Shown here: positions 8,699-16,764 of the stretch, piece by piece
Layout of the letters: each line of letters opens with the position of its first letter
Position numbering within the stretch: position 1 is the first letter of the stretch
NCBI RefSeq assembly: GCF_019968905.1
Contig: NZ_CP079946.1
Coordinates: forward strand, 1,922,001-1,986,000
Direction: 5' to 3'
From: Corallococcus sp. EGB
GTDB taxonomy: Bacteria > Myxococcota > Myxococcia > Myxococcales > Myxococcaceae
Length of the DNA stretch: 64,000 nt
Position numbers and translations under genes: made by a program
The notes under the pieces: model-generated
Databases searched by the model: none
Told to the model about the DNA's origin: nothing
The model's input: only the letters and a program-made list of their open reading frames with translations

Positions 8699-9190
8699 TC
8701 AGTGGGGCCGCGCGAGCAGCCTGTCGAGCGCCGCGTAGGTCTCGTTGAGGCCCTGCTCCATGCCGGCGCCGACCATGCCCTGGAGGTCCTCGGCGGTGTG
8801 GAACAGCGACCGGGTGACGAGCTTCGTGCGCCCGTCGCCCAGGTCCTCCAGGGTCATCGTCTCCACGGTCACGTGGCCGGGCGCGCCGTCCCACTCGAAG
8901 GTCTGTTCGATGAGCTCCATGGGCTTCAGCTCGCGGTAGCGCCCCTCGAAGCCGTGCGTGCTGCCGTCGGGCGCGTGCTCGACGAAGCGCCAGTGGCCGC
9001 CGCGCTGGACGTCCATGCGCTCGACGACCACCTTGTTGCCCCGGCCCCACCACTGGGCGACGAGCGCAGGGTCGGTCATCGCCCTCCACACCCGCTCTCG
9101 GGACGCGTTGAAGATGCGCTCGATGCGCAGCTCCCGCTCCGAGGTCTGGGTGACGAGGGCCTTGGGTGAACTCGCGACTTGGGTCGTCAT
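8699..9190 (-). CDS. SRPBCC (AHSA1/START-like) domain protein
   Basis: This 163-residue member of the activator-of-Hsp90-ATPase-1-like group carries IERIFNASRERVWRAMTDP and VAQWWGRG near the N-terminus and DLGDGRTKLVTRSLF in the C-terminal half, the standard AHSA1 signature. It forms a hydrophobic ligand pocket; the ligand is unknown. ATG 9190 overlaps the end of the ArsR-type regulator by four bases (ATGA). The ArsR-SRPBCC pairing is a common autoregulated two-gene unit, so it is probably controlled by the upstream repressor. Confidence 0.9.
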   Translation of the reverse strand: MTTQVASSPKALVTQTSERELRIERIFNASRERVWRAMTDPALVAQWWGRGNKVVVERMDVQRGGHWRFVEHAPDGSTHGFEGRYRELKPMELIEQTFEWDGAPGHVTVETMTLEDLGDGRTKLVTRSLFHTAEDLQGMVGAGMEQGLNETYAALDRLLARPH

Positions 9191-9525
9191 GGTGTTCCTT
9201 TCGTTCGCTCGAGGAAGTCCTCGAGGTGATCCAGGCGCTGCTCCAGCAAGGTCCGGTACGTGTCCATCCACCTGGCCACGTCCTCCAGCCGCTTGGGCCC
9301 GAGCCTGCAGTGGCGCACCCGTCCGACCTTCTCCGTCGTGACGAGCCCTGCCTCCTCCAGGATGCGCACGTGCTTCTGGAAGCCCGTGAGCGTCATCTCG
9401 AAGTGTTCGGACAGGCTGCCGATGGACGCACCGGCCCCGCCCCCCAGTCGCAGGAGGATGGCCCGGCGCGTCGGGTCCGACAGCGCCGCGAAGGTACGGT
9501 CGAGGGCGGCTTGAGACTGAACCAT
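9187..9525 (-). CDS. ArsR-family winged-helix transcriptional regulator
   Basis: This 112-residue ArsR/SmtB-type repressor has the core LDRTFAALSDPTRRAILLRL and a recognition region of the LTGFQKHVRILEEAGLV type that matches the family consensus. No metal-binding ELCVCD motif is present, so it belongs to the large non-metal group linked with SRPBCC genes. It heads a two-gene operon and probably represses its own promoter in the 9526-9609 gap, where an AT-richer segment near 9523-9540 with AACCATTTGGTT-like dyad symmetry is a candidate operator. Confidence 0.92.
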   Translation of the reverse strand: MVQSQAALDRTFAALSDPTRRAILLRLGGGAGASIGSLSEHFEMTLTGFQKHVRILEEAGLVTTEKVGRVRHCRLGPKRLEDVARWMDTYRTLLEQRLDHLEDFLERTKGTP

Positions 9526-9535
9526 TTGGTTCAGT
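9524..9535. promoter_or_regulatory. 12-bp dyad at the ArsR start codon, candidate operator
   Basis: The segment AACCATTTGGTT forms a near-perfect inverted repeat (AACCA/TGGTT around a TT centre) that covers the ArsR start codon. ArsR-type repressors bind short dyads at their own promoters, so autoregulation is plausible. This rests on position and symmetry only. Confidence 0.35.
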
Positions 9536-9609
9536 GTTAGCGCCTGGGGCCCGCGACGTCAAGGGCCAAGGCGGGGGCGGTGGAGTGGGGGCTTCCGAGG
9601 GAGGAAGCC

Positions 9610-10135
9610 ATGTCCCACCTGTTTGGCGGCGGCGGTGAGCTGGGCTGGACGGCGCTGAAGGCCCTGCTGCTCTACGTCACCGCGATCGCGGGGTTCCGGG
9701 CTGGGGGAGCGTCGGACGCTCGCGGAGATGTCACCCTTTGACTTCGTCGCGGCCGTCGCCGTGGGCGCCATCGTCGGACGCGTCCCGAACGCGGACACGA
9801 CCAGCTACCTGGAGGGTGCAATCACCCTGGTGACCCTGCTGGCCGCGCACCGGCTGCTCATGTGGCTGCGGTTCCGTCCCGGCTTCGCACGGCTCATTGA
9901 CCATTCTCCCCGGGTGCTGGTGACGCGAGGGGAGGTGCGCGGGCGGGAGCTGCGGCGGTGCGGGTTGACCGCGGAGGATCTGCACAGCCTGCTGCGCCAG
10001 CAGGGCGTGGGCGACCTCGAGTCCGTGCGATACGCCATCTACGAGAAGCGCGGCCAGCTCCCCGTCATCCGCCAGGGCGGCCCGGACGGCGGCGGGCCGC
10101 CCCCGCTGGTGGAGGACGTCGTGGCACGGCAATGA
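9610..10135 (+). pseudogene. DUF421 (YetF-like) membrane protein, frameshifted
   Basis: ATG 9610 opens a frame reading LKALLLYVTAIAGFR that then leaves the family pattern and stops. The other frame, in phase from 9701, reads LGERRTLAEMSPFDFVAAVAVGAIVGR and continues to the stop at 10135 with the soluble YetF C-terminal domain (LVTRGEVRGRELRRCGLTAEDL; LESVRYAIYEKRGQLPVI). Removing one G from the GGG run at 9698-9700 joins both into a single ~174-residue DUF421 protein with the expected N-terminal membrane helices. It is either a recent single-base pseudogene or a sequencing error in a G run. ATG 9728 alone would give a 135-residue remnant. Confidence 0.75.
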
Positions 10136-10138
10136 AGG

Positions 10139-11014
10139 CTACTTGCGCTGCTTCGACATCGAGCGGACGAAGATGGAGTCGATGCCGTGGATGCGCATGG
10201 AGACGAAGTCGTCCGCGGTGGCGTTCGTGTAGCCCAGGCCGCGCATCTCCTTCACGAAGGCGGGCGTGACGCCGTGGATGCGCATGGAGATCAGGTTGTC
10301 CGCGCTCAGGTCCGGGAAGCCCAGGCCGCGCATCTCGCGGATGAAGTCCGGCGTCACGCCGTGGATGGACATGGACATGAGCGTGTCCATCGGCAGGCCC
10401 TTGAAGCCCAGCGCCGCGAAGCCCTGGATGCGCTCCGGCGTGACGTTGTGGATGCGCGAGCTCACCAGCTGCTGGATCGTCAGCTTCGGGTAGCCCTCCG
10501 CGGCCATGGCCCGGACGTATTCCGGCGTCACGTTGAAGATGCCCACGTGGACCAGCTCATCCACGGTGGTCACCTTCTGGCCCACCGCCGCGAGCCCCTG
10601 GACGCGCTGGAGGCCGGCGTTCACGCAAGCCAGGAGGAATTGTTCGTCCGCGTCGGGCTTGGGAATGCCCAGGTCCGCCAGCTTCTTCGGGAAGCTTGCG
10701 TCCGGGCTGAAGCGCCAGGTGCCCACGCCCTGTCCGTCGTTGAAGCGGCCCTCGAAGTCGAACGTCCCCGCCTCACGCACCAGCTTGAAGGGGGCGCTGC
10801 TTCCGTCCGCCGTGGAGAGCCCCTGGAAGTCGGACAGGGGAGCGGAGAAGCCGTGCTGCGAATCGGGACGGTCCTTGGGATGCAATGACAGGTACAGCTG
10901 CTGCTCCTTCACGGACGCGCCCCACGTGCCGGTGCGCTGCGCGTCGGCGGCGAGGACGGGGAGGGCGAGGAACATCACGGCCAGGGTGAGCCACGGAGAC
11001 AGGCGCGACGTCAT
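10139..11014 (-). CDS. exported protein with ~28-residue 'VTPEYV' repeats
   Basis: This 291-residue protein has a Sec signal peptide (LSPWLTLAVMFLALPVLAADA). After a ~100-residue beta-rich region, five tandem units of about 28 residues follow, each of the form L-x-S-x-x-I-H-x-V-T-P-x-F-I-x-E-M-R-G-L-G-F/Y-x, from VDELVHVGIFNVTPEYV to the C-terminus. The same unit forms the C-terminus of the neighbouring M56 protein. It is the third gene after blaI-like and M56-like genes, separated from the latter by 89 bp, so it is probably co-regulated. It may be an extracytoplasmic partner or substrate of the sensor protease; that is inference. Confidence 0.8.
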   Translation of the reverse strand: MTSRLSPWLTLAVMFLALPVLAADAQRTGTWGASVKEQQLYLSLHPKDRPDSQHGFSAPLSDFQGLSTADGSSAPFKLVREAGTFDFEGRFNDGQGVGTWRFSPDASFPKKLADLGIPKPDADEQFLLACVNAGLQRVQGLAAVGQKVTTVDELVHVGIFNVTPEYVRAMAAEGYPKLTIQQLVSSRIHNVTPERIQGFAALGFKGLPMDTLMSMSIHGVTPDFIREMRGLGFPDLSADNLISMRIHGVTPAFVKEMRGLGYTNATADDFVSMRIHGIDSIFVRSMSKQRK

Positions 11015-11103
11015 GACGGCGACTCCTTTTCGGCAAGGCGCGGCCCTCCCGCGTGCTCGGGAGGGAGCACGCGGTGGGGCCGCTTGGGAGAGTGAGAGGG
11101 GGA

Positions 11104-13176
11104 TTACTTCTTGGGCTTCTGCATGCGGCGGATGAAGTCCGCGTCCACGCCGCTGGTGCGCAGGCGCACCACTTCATCCACGGTGGTGGGCTTCACGCCC
11201 GCGGCTTCCAGCTCGCGCAGGAAGTGGGCGTCGACCCCCAGCGCGCGCAGCTGCGTGGCCTCATCCAGCGTCAGGTTGCCGAAGCCCGCGGCCTTCAGCT
11301 CGTTGAGCCAGGTGGCGTTGATGCCCAACGCCTTCGCGGCCAGCAGGTCGTCGGAGTCCTCCTTTCCGAAGCCCAGGGCCGCCATCTGGCCCAGCCACTC
11401 CGGGGTGACGCCCAGGTGCTTCATGGCCACCAATTGCTTGGTGGGAATGGACCGGCCGAAGCGGTCCGTCATGGCCTTCACGTACTCCGGCGTGATGCCG
11501 GCGTGCTGGAAGCCCACCAGCGTGTCCACCGTGGGCGCGTAGCCCATGGCGGACACGCGCTCGACGATCTCCGGGGTGACGCCCGCGACCTTCAGCGCGA
11601 CGAGCTGTTCCACGCTCAGCGGATCCACGCCCACGCGGGTCTTCTCGTCGGCGTCGTCCGACTCCTTCCTCTCCGCGCGGGCCTTCGCCTTGTCGGAGGG
11701 CGCGGGGGCCGGTGCGGACGCGGGAGCCGGAGCTGCCGCAGCGACAGGCGCGGGGATCGGCTTCGGGCCGGATGCCGCGGCGTTGACTTGCGCGGAAGCG
11801 GACGCCGGAGCGGGAGCCGCCGCGACGACCGCGAGCGGAGTGCCCGTAGGAGCGGCGAGCGGTGCCGACGCGGAGCTCCGAGCGGACGGAAGACCCGCAA
11901 GCCGCGCGGACGCCGACGAAGCGACTGGCGCGGCCTGGGCGCTGGCGGGCGGCACGGAGGTCGCAATCGACGTGGACGCGGAACCGGTCGGTGAGGACAT
12001 CGGCGCGGAGCCCGTCGGGTCCACGGACGTGCCGCCCCCCGGATGGGCCGAGGTCGTGGGCTCGTTGCTCCCGGCGGAGGCGACCGGGGCCTTCGCCCCG
12101 TGCGCCTTCGCGGGCTGCACGGCGAGCGCCGTCAGCGGAGCCGCCAGGGCCAGGCTGCTGGCCAGCGTGACGATGGAGACCCCCGCCGCCCAGTGCGACG
12201 AGCACCGCGACGCAGGCGCCACCACCAGCCGCCGCACGCGGTCCTTCAGTGAACCGCCCAGCGCGGACATCGCGGGACCGCTGGCGCCCATGCCTTGCAG
12301 CCGCAGCGCCTCCAGCGCGGTGAGGGCTCGGGCGTAGGGGAGGGCGCCGGGGCCCTGTCGCACGGCGAGGTCGTCACAGCAGTTCTCCCGCTCCACGCGG
12401 ATGACCTGGGACATCCACCACACGGCCGGGTGGTAGAACAGGAGCGTCTCTACCAGCGTCTGCACCATGTTCACCGCGAAGTCGTGACGGCGGATGTGGG
12501 CCAGCTCGTGGGCCAGGACCAGCTCCAGCTCCCGGACGGACAGCCCGGTGAGCGTGGCGGCGGGAACCAGCACCACCGGCCGCAGCCAGCCCAGCGTGGA
12601 CGGCACATCCAGCTTCGGCGACACCAGCAGGCGCACCGGACGCGAGAGGTTCAACCGCCGCGCGAGCACCTCCAGCCGCTGCTGCCATTCCCGCGACGCG
12701 TGCACCGCCTCATCCACCTGGCGCCGCAGTCCCACCCAGCCCTTGAGCAGGCGCAGCGAAGACGCCGCCACACCCAGTCCCCACGCCAGCACCAGCCAGG
12801 GCAGGCGCTCGCCCACCTGCTGGAACAGCTCGTCCAGCCGGGGCAGCGACGCGGTCTCCCTCACGGACAGGATGCTCGGCGTGGGCATCATCACAGGGGG
12901 ACGGGGCACGGGGTGCTGCACGGACGCGGAGGTCCGCGCGATGGCCACCGTGCGCACCGGGCGCGTGTCCACCGCACGCGAGGCATGACGCCACGCGGTG
13001 GCCACCGGCAGCACCAGCATGATGCCCAGCGCGCCGCATGCCAGCGCGTAGCGCAGGTTCGCCGAACGCCGGCCCACCCACCGGAGCGCCAGCGCCAGGG
13101 CCGCCGCCACGAGCAGCCCCTGCCACACCAGGTGCACGAGCGCCCAACCCACCGCTTCCAGGACGAGACCGTTCAT
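11104..13176 (-). CDS. M56-family (BlaR1-like) membrane metallopeptidase with C-terminal repeats
   Basis: The protein has 690 residues. The N-terminal half has hydrophobic helices at about 5-35 and 42-60 and another near 125-145. The zinc site LAHELAHIRRHD lies at 221-232 and the downstream RVERENCCDDLAV supplies the third ligand, as in BlaR1/MecR1. A transmembrane helix near 330-350 leads into a ~165-residue Ala/Pro/Ser-rich extracytoplasmic linker. Six tandem ~28-residue units follow (GVTPEIV, GITPEYV, GVTPEWL and so on) in place of the penicillin-binding sensor domain. ATG 13176 overlaps the BlaI-like gene by four bases. It probably senses an external signal and cleaves the BlaI-like repressor; the signal is unknown. 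Confidence 0.9.
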   Translation of the reverse strand: MNGLVLEAVGWALVHLVWQGLLVAAALALALRWVGRRSANLRYALACGALGIMLVLPVATAWRHASRAVDTRPVRTVAIARTSASVQHPVPRPPVMMPTPSILSVRETASLPRLDELFQQVGERLPWLVLAWGLGVAASSLRLLKGWVGLRRQVDEAVHASREWQQRLEVLARRLNLSRPVRLLVSPKLDVPSTLGWLRPVVLVPAATLTGLSVRELELVLAHELAHIRRHDFAVNMVQTLVETLLFYHPAVWWMSQVIRVERENCCDDLAVRQGPGALPYARALTALEALRLQGMGASGPAMSALGGSLKDRVRRLVVAPASRCSSHWAAGVSIVTLASSLALAAPLTALAVQPAKAHGAKAPVASAGSNEPTTSAHPGGGTSVDPTGSAPMSSPTGSASTSIATSVPPASAQAAPVASSASARLAGLPSARSSASAPLAAPTGTPLAVVAAAPAPASASAQVNAAASGPKPIPAPVAAAAPAPASAPAPAPSDKAKARAERKESDDADEKTRVGVDPLSVEQLVALKVAGVTPEIVERVSAMGYAPTVDTLVGFQHAGITPEYVKAMTDRFGRSIPTKQLVAMKHLGVTPEWLGQMAALGFGKEDSDDLLAAKALGINATWLNELKAAGFGNLTLDEATQLRALGVDAHFLRELEAAGVKPTTVDEVVRLRTSGVDADFIRRMQKPKK

Positions 13177-13559
13177 GACTCCGACTCCTTCTCGAGCGAA
13201 TCCAGCAGCTGGCGCAGCTCCGCCAGCTCCTCGGGGGATGTCTTCTTCGTGGACAGGGCCTGCAGGGCGAGCCGACCCGGCGAGCCGCCAAACACGCGGT
13301 CCATCAGGTCGGCGACCAGCTGCTGCTGGGTGCTCGCCTGAGGGAGCCGGGCACTGTAGACGTGCGCGCGCTGGGACTCGTCGCGCGTCACCAGCCCCTT
13401 CTCCGTCATGATCTGCATCGTCTTCAGGACGGTGGTGTATCCGCTCCCGTCCTGGAGCGTCTCGTGGACCTCACGCACGGTGCGTGCCCCCTGGTCCCAC
13501 AGCACCCGCAGGATGGCCAGTTCGGCATCCGTGGGTCGCGGCGGCTTTCCTCGGCTCAT
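13173..13559 (-). CDS. BlaI/MecI/CopY-family repressor
   Basis: This 128-residue winged-helix repressor has the family opening PTDAELAILRVLWDQGARTVREV, the recognition helix region GYTTVLKTMQIMTEKGLV, and a C-terminal dimerisation part ending SPEELAELRQLLDSLEKESES. It is normally inactivated by proteolysis by its M56 partner, which is the next gene and overlaps it by four bases. Palindromes at 13591-13613 just upstream are candidate operators, so it probably represses the whole three-gene operon. Confidence 0.93.
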   Translation of the reverse strand: MSRGKPPRPTDAELAILRVLWDQGARTVREVHETLQDGSGYTTVLKTMQIMTEKGLVTRDESQRAHVYSARLPQASTQQQLVADLMDRVFGGSPGRLALQALSTKKTSPEELAELRQLLDSLEKESES

Positions 13560-13590
13560 GGCTCCCTCTCGCCTCTAAGGTTCCCTGCGC

Positions 13591-13613
13591 ATACGTATAC
13601 GAACGATTTCGTA
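13591..13613. promoter_or_regulatory. candidate BlaI-type operator
   Basis: Two dyads sit 32-54 bases upstream of the blaI-like start: ATACGTAT (13591-13598) and TACGAA-CGAT-TTCGTA (13598-13613), both perfect. Further TTTCGTAC follows at 13628. The region is the most AT-rich for several hundred bases. BlaI/MecI dimers bind short dyads of similar size in their own promoter. The assignment rests on symmetry and location, not on a consensus match. Confidence 0.5.
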
Positions 13614-13754
13614 GATGTCAACGAAGCCTTTCGTACTTCATGGGCAGGGGGCCCTCTGGGGAGGGGGTGGCCGTCGGGCGCGGGGATGCCCCTGGGGGGC
13701 GGTTGCCTTGAAAGGTCGCGTGCGCTGCACACCCTGGATGGCAGGGGGCGGGCG

Positions 13755-14642
13755 ATGATTGAAGCGGTGAAGCTCTGGAACGAGCCGAACAACAAGTCCC
13801 ACTGGGACTTCGAGCTCGACAAGGACTGGCGCATCTATTCGAGGATGGTGCGGCTGGCGGGGGAGGCGGTCCGCGCGGAGTACCCGCTCCTGCCCCGGGT
13901 GCTGGGGGGCATGTCGCCCATCGACCCGGGCTTCCTGGAGCACCTGGATCGGCAGGGCGTTCTGGACGCGGTGGACGTCGTGGCGGTGCATGGCTTCCCG
14001 CTGGACTGGAACCACTGGCCCATCGACGAATGGCCCCAGCGCATCGCGGAGGTTCGCGCGGTGTCCCGCCATCCGGTGTGGGTCACGGAGGTGGGGGTGT
14101 CCTCCTTTGGCGCGGAGGAGGTGCAGCAGTTCGGCCTCCGGCGCACCGCGGAGCTGCTGCTGGGGCGGGTGGAGCGGGTCCACTGGTACAGCCTCTATGA
14201 CCTGCCCGCCACGTGGCCCGCGACGACGCGCCACCGCGAGGCGGAAGGGTCCTCGTACTACCGGCACTTCCACATGGGGCTGCTGCGCGAGGACGGCACC
14301 CCCAAGCGCGCGCTGCGCCACTTCGCGGACTACACGCCGGAGCTGGGCATCTGTCAGTGGTTCCACTTCGAGGACCCGCGGCTGGATGATGCCGTGGCGT
14401 GGTTGAAGAAGCTGGGGGTGCGCCGCTTGCGGACGGGGTTGAGCTGGGCGGACAGCCTCCGGCCCGGAGCGGAGGAGTGGTTCGACCGGCAGATGCGCGC
14501 GCTGGAGGATTTCGACGTGACGCTCACCTACTGCTTCACCCCGGAGTCCTGCGGCATGGCCGCGCACCACACCAGTCCGCCGAACCATGTGGAGGAATAC
14601 GCGGACTTCTGCGCGAGGATGACCCGGCGCTACGCGAAGTAG
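13755..14642 (+). CDS. GH39-like TIM-barrel glycoside hydrolase
   Basis: This 295-residue protein starts at ATG 13755. The block IEAVKLWNEPNNKSHWD carries the Asn-Glu-Pro acid/base motif of clan GH-A, and HPVWVTEVGVSSFG carries the candidate nucleophile Glu. It then has WYSLYDLPATWP and a second segment resembling the start of another barrel (VAWLKKLGVRRLRTGLSWAD). It has no signal peptide. The acid/base motif lies only eight residues from the start, so either the protein is a short family member or its N-terminus is missing; no earlier in-frame start with a convincing ribosome site was seen. Its 3' end overlaps the convergent GntR gene by 13 bases. The substrate is unknown. Confidence 0.75.
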   Translation: MIEAVKLWNEPNNKSHWDFELDKDWRIYSRMVRLAGEAVRAEYPLLPRVLGGMSPIDPGFLEHLDRQGVLDAVDVVAVHGFPLDWNHWPIDEWPQRIAEVRAVSRHPVWVTEVGVSSFGAEEVQQFGLRRTAELLLGRVERVHWYSLYDLPATWPATTRHREAEGSSYYRHFHMGLLREDGTPKRALRHFADYTPELGICQWFHFEDPRLDDAVAWLKKLGVRRLRTGLSWADSLRPGAEEWFDRQMRALEDFDVTLTYCFTPESCGMAAHHTSPPNHVEEYADFCARMTRRYAK

Positions 14643-15913
14643 GCCGCCAGCAGTTCGTGGGCACGGCGGGCATGCGCACGTGCTCCGAGGGTGCAGGCAA
14701 CGGAACCCCAGAGGCGCGCGGTCCACCGGACCAGTCGGTTCTGGATGCCGTGCCGGGGGCCTCGCACCATGTGCCCCGGCTCGGGATCGCAGGTGGGGGA
14801 AGCCTCGGGCTGAACCCCATCCGTCCGAGAGTCGGCCAGGGTTCCCGGGGCCACGCCCAGCGCGGTCGTGGCACATTCTCCAAGGGTTTCGCACTCGGAT
14901 GGCCCGGTGGTGGCGGATGCCCGTCGTGGTCTGCTGTCAGGGGCCTCCGAATGGAGGTCCTGGGCAACCCCGAGCGTTTCGGCGACCTCGGTGGAAGGCG
15001 CACCGCCGCCAGGGCTCCATGCCCCGACGCCAGAAGCAGCCTCCAGTGCACGGCCCAGCTCGGCGACCGGTTCCATCCGGCCAGGGGCACGTTCCTCCAC
15101 GCGGGGAAGTGATTCCTGTGCTTCATCCTGCGTGGGGGCTGACACGGGGGCATCAATGCGGTGGGGCGCGACGCGAAGGGCCTCAAGGGATGCGGGCTCC
15201 GAGGGGGCGGGCGCGAACTGTTCGAGCAAGCGCTCATCGCAAGCCTTCATGAGCGTGGGCAGGTCCTGTTGGAGCGCCCGCGTGTCACGCTCCCTCAGGG
15301 CATCCGTCGCGCAAATGACCCACTGGCGCAGTGCTTCCCCTTCCATGAAGGACAGCAGTCGGGCCGGGCCGCCCAGGAAGGCACGATGCAGGGATTGAAC
15401 GAGGAGCACATGCCCGGGCCGCTCCGCCACCCGGGCCGCCAGCCGCAGCAGCTCGAATTCCACCTGGGCGCACTGCTCTCCCGATTCCCACTTCGCCGCG
15501 TCCCAGAGCCCGAAGCAGAGCCTCCCCAGCGAGTCCAGGTCTCGCTCGGAGGCCTTCACGCAGCAGTCGACGAGGAGCTCCACCATCACCTGCCGCCGGA
15601 GGCTGAAGTAGCCCTCCAGGAGCCACCGGGCCTCCGGCGAGCGCGCGTCATGCAGCGCCAGCCCCAGGTTCTCCAGTGTCAGCGACTCATCCAGTGGTAC
15701 CGCGCGCGTCTTGCGGCCGGAGCGCTGCACCACCAGGCCCCGCGCCGCCAGCCGCCGCAGCGCCTCGCGCATGGTGCCCCGACACACCTTCATGCGACGC
15801 GCCAACTCCGCTTCCGAGGGGAACTGCCCGCAGGGCGGCAATCGTCCCAGAGCGATATCGCGCTCCAACTCCGTCTCGACATACGCCACGAGTCCACCCC
15901 GCCCCATCTCCAT
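14630..15913 (-). CDS. GntR/FadR-type regulator with long C-terminal extension
   Basis: The protein has 427 residues from ATG 15913; ATG 15907 is equally possible. The N-terminal winged helix (LPPCGQFPSEAELARRMKVCRGTMREALRRL) is a clear GntR domain and is followed by an all-helical FadR/FCD-like region to about residue 245 (LDSLGRLCFGLWDAAKW). The last ~180 residues are low-complexity, Pro/Ala/Glu-rich and unlike a folded domain, ending in a basic patch (RLVRWTARLWGSVACTLGARAHARRAHEL). It probably responds to a fatty-acyl or small organic-acid ligand, but this cannot be read from sequence. The leader of palindromic array 1 begins 35 bases upstream of its start. Confidence 0.82.
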   Translation of the reverse strand: MEMGRGGLVAYVETELERDIALGRLPPCGQFPSEAELARRMKVCRGTMREALRRLAARGLVVQRSGRKTRAVPLDESLTLENLGLALHDARSPEARWLLEGYFSLRRQVMVELLVDCCVKASERDLDSLGRLCFGLWDAAKWESGEQCAQVEFELLRLAARVAERPGHVLLVQSLHRAFLGGPARLLSFMEGEALRQWVICATDALRERDTRALQQDLPTLMKACDERLLEQFAPAPSEPASLEALRVAPHRIDAPVSAPTQDEAQESLPRVEERAPGRMEPVAELGRALEAASGVGAWSPGGGAPSTEVAETLGVAQDLHSEAPDSRPRRASATTGPSECETLGECATTALGVAPGTLADSRTDGVQPEASPTCDPEPGHMVRGPRHGIQNRLVRWTARLWGSVACTLGARAHARRAHELLAAYFA

Positions 15914-15947
15914 CCCCTTCCTCGTCCTCGCCCCAGCATCGCCATCC

Positions 15948-16029
15948 AACCACAGGGGTCTGACATCGAAGCACGTGCCCACCGTCCGAATTGCCTACGT
16001 CACCGACGCGGCCCCGGGGCGCGGGCTGC
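15948..16029. repeat. conserved leader of palindromic array 1
   Basis: This ~80-base segment aligns with 40456-40540 before the second array. Shared blocks include GGGTCTGACAT, CCACCGTCCG, CCCCGGGGC and CGGGCTG, each in the same order and followed by GAAAAC and the first palindrome. It overlaps the promoter region of the GntR gene. Its conservation next to both arrays suggests it is a functional part of the element. Confidence 0.7.
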
Positions 16030-16569
16030 GAAAACTTGTCCGACTGTCGGACAGGTTCGAGGACTTTGACCTCATGCGGTGAAAACCGGTCTGACTGTCG
16101 GACACGTCTGGGGCACGGGTTTCAGACTGAGAAAACCAGTCCAACAGCCGGACAAGCGCGCGGCCCCTGTTGTCATGTGGCGAAGACCCATCCGACAGTC
16201 GGACAAGCGCGCGGCCCCAGGCGTCATCGGGCGAAAGTCTGTCCGACAGTCGGACAAGCTCGTGCGTCATTCCTCGTGCTGCGAAACCCCTCCAACAGCT
16301 GGACACGTTCGCAAACTCGGCCTTCGTGTCGCGCAAGCCCGTCCGAGTGTCGGACACCTTCGTCGGACACCTTCATGGGCCCGAGCGTCGTCCGGCGTAA
16401 ACCTGTCGGACAGGTTCATGGGATTGAGCATCGTGCAACTTGACCCAGTCGGACAGTCGGACAGGGGGGGCACGGGCTTGGGCATCGCGCGGCGTGGACC
16501 TGTCGGACAATCGGACAGGTTCACTGGGCGGGCGTCCTGCGGCGTAGACCTGTCGGACAGTCGGACAGG
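16030..16569. repeat. palindromic repeat array 1 (11 degenerate units, ~50-bp period)
   Basis: Eleven units begin at 16035, 16086, 16136, 16187, 16238, 16288, 16338, 16402, 16444, 16499 and 16549. Each usually starts with GAAA-rich sequence followed by a ~21-base core built from the half-site GTCGGAC. Spacing is 50-51 bases except around the truncated eighth unit (13-base core at 16402). Units 1-7 hold the half-sites as an inverted pair (GTCCGAC/GTCGGAC); units 9-11 hold them as a direct pair (GTCGGACA GTCGGACA). Spacers differ in sequence but keep length. No protein-coding interpretation is credible. Confidence 0.9.
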
Positions 16570-16764
16570 TTTTCGGAAAGCGTGCCCGGCGGGCGCTGCC
16601 CTTGGTCATGCATGGCTGTCCGCGCAATCACATGGCCGGGGTCTATTTCTGGTCCTGGCCTTGGTGGACCTTCGTGGCTACCTGCGCAGGCACAACGTCG
16701 GCGGATCACCGCTGCGCTTCGCAATGCGCGCATCCTCGCGAAGGACTTTGCGCCGAAAGGTGGG
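16570..16764. other. intergenic trailer of array 1
   Basis: The first ~30 bases (GTTTT, GAAAG and GTGCCCGGCGGGCGC) match the trailer at 40814-40840. The rest, to the stop of the next minus-strand gene, shows no convincing gene. It may hold the transcription terminator of the gene ending at 16765. Confidence 0.5.
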
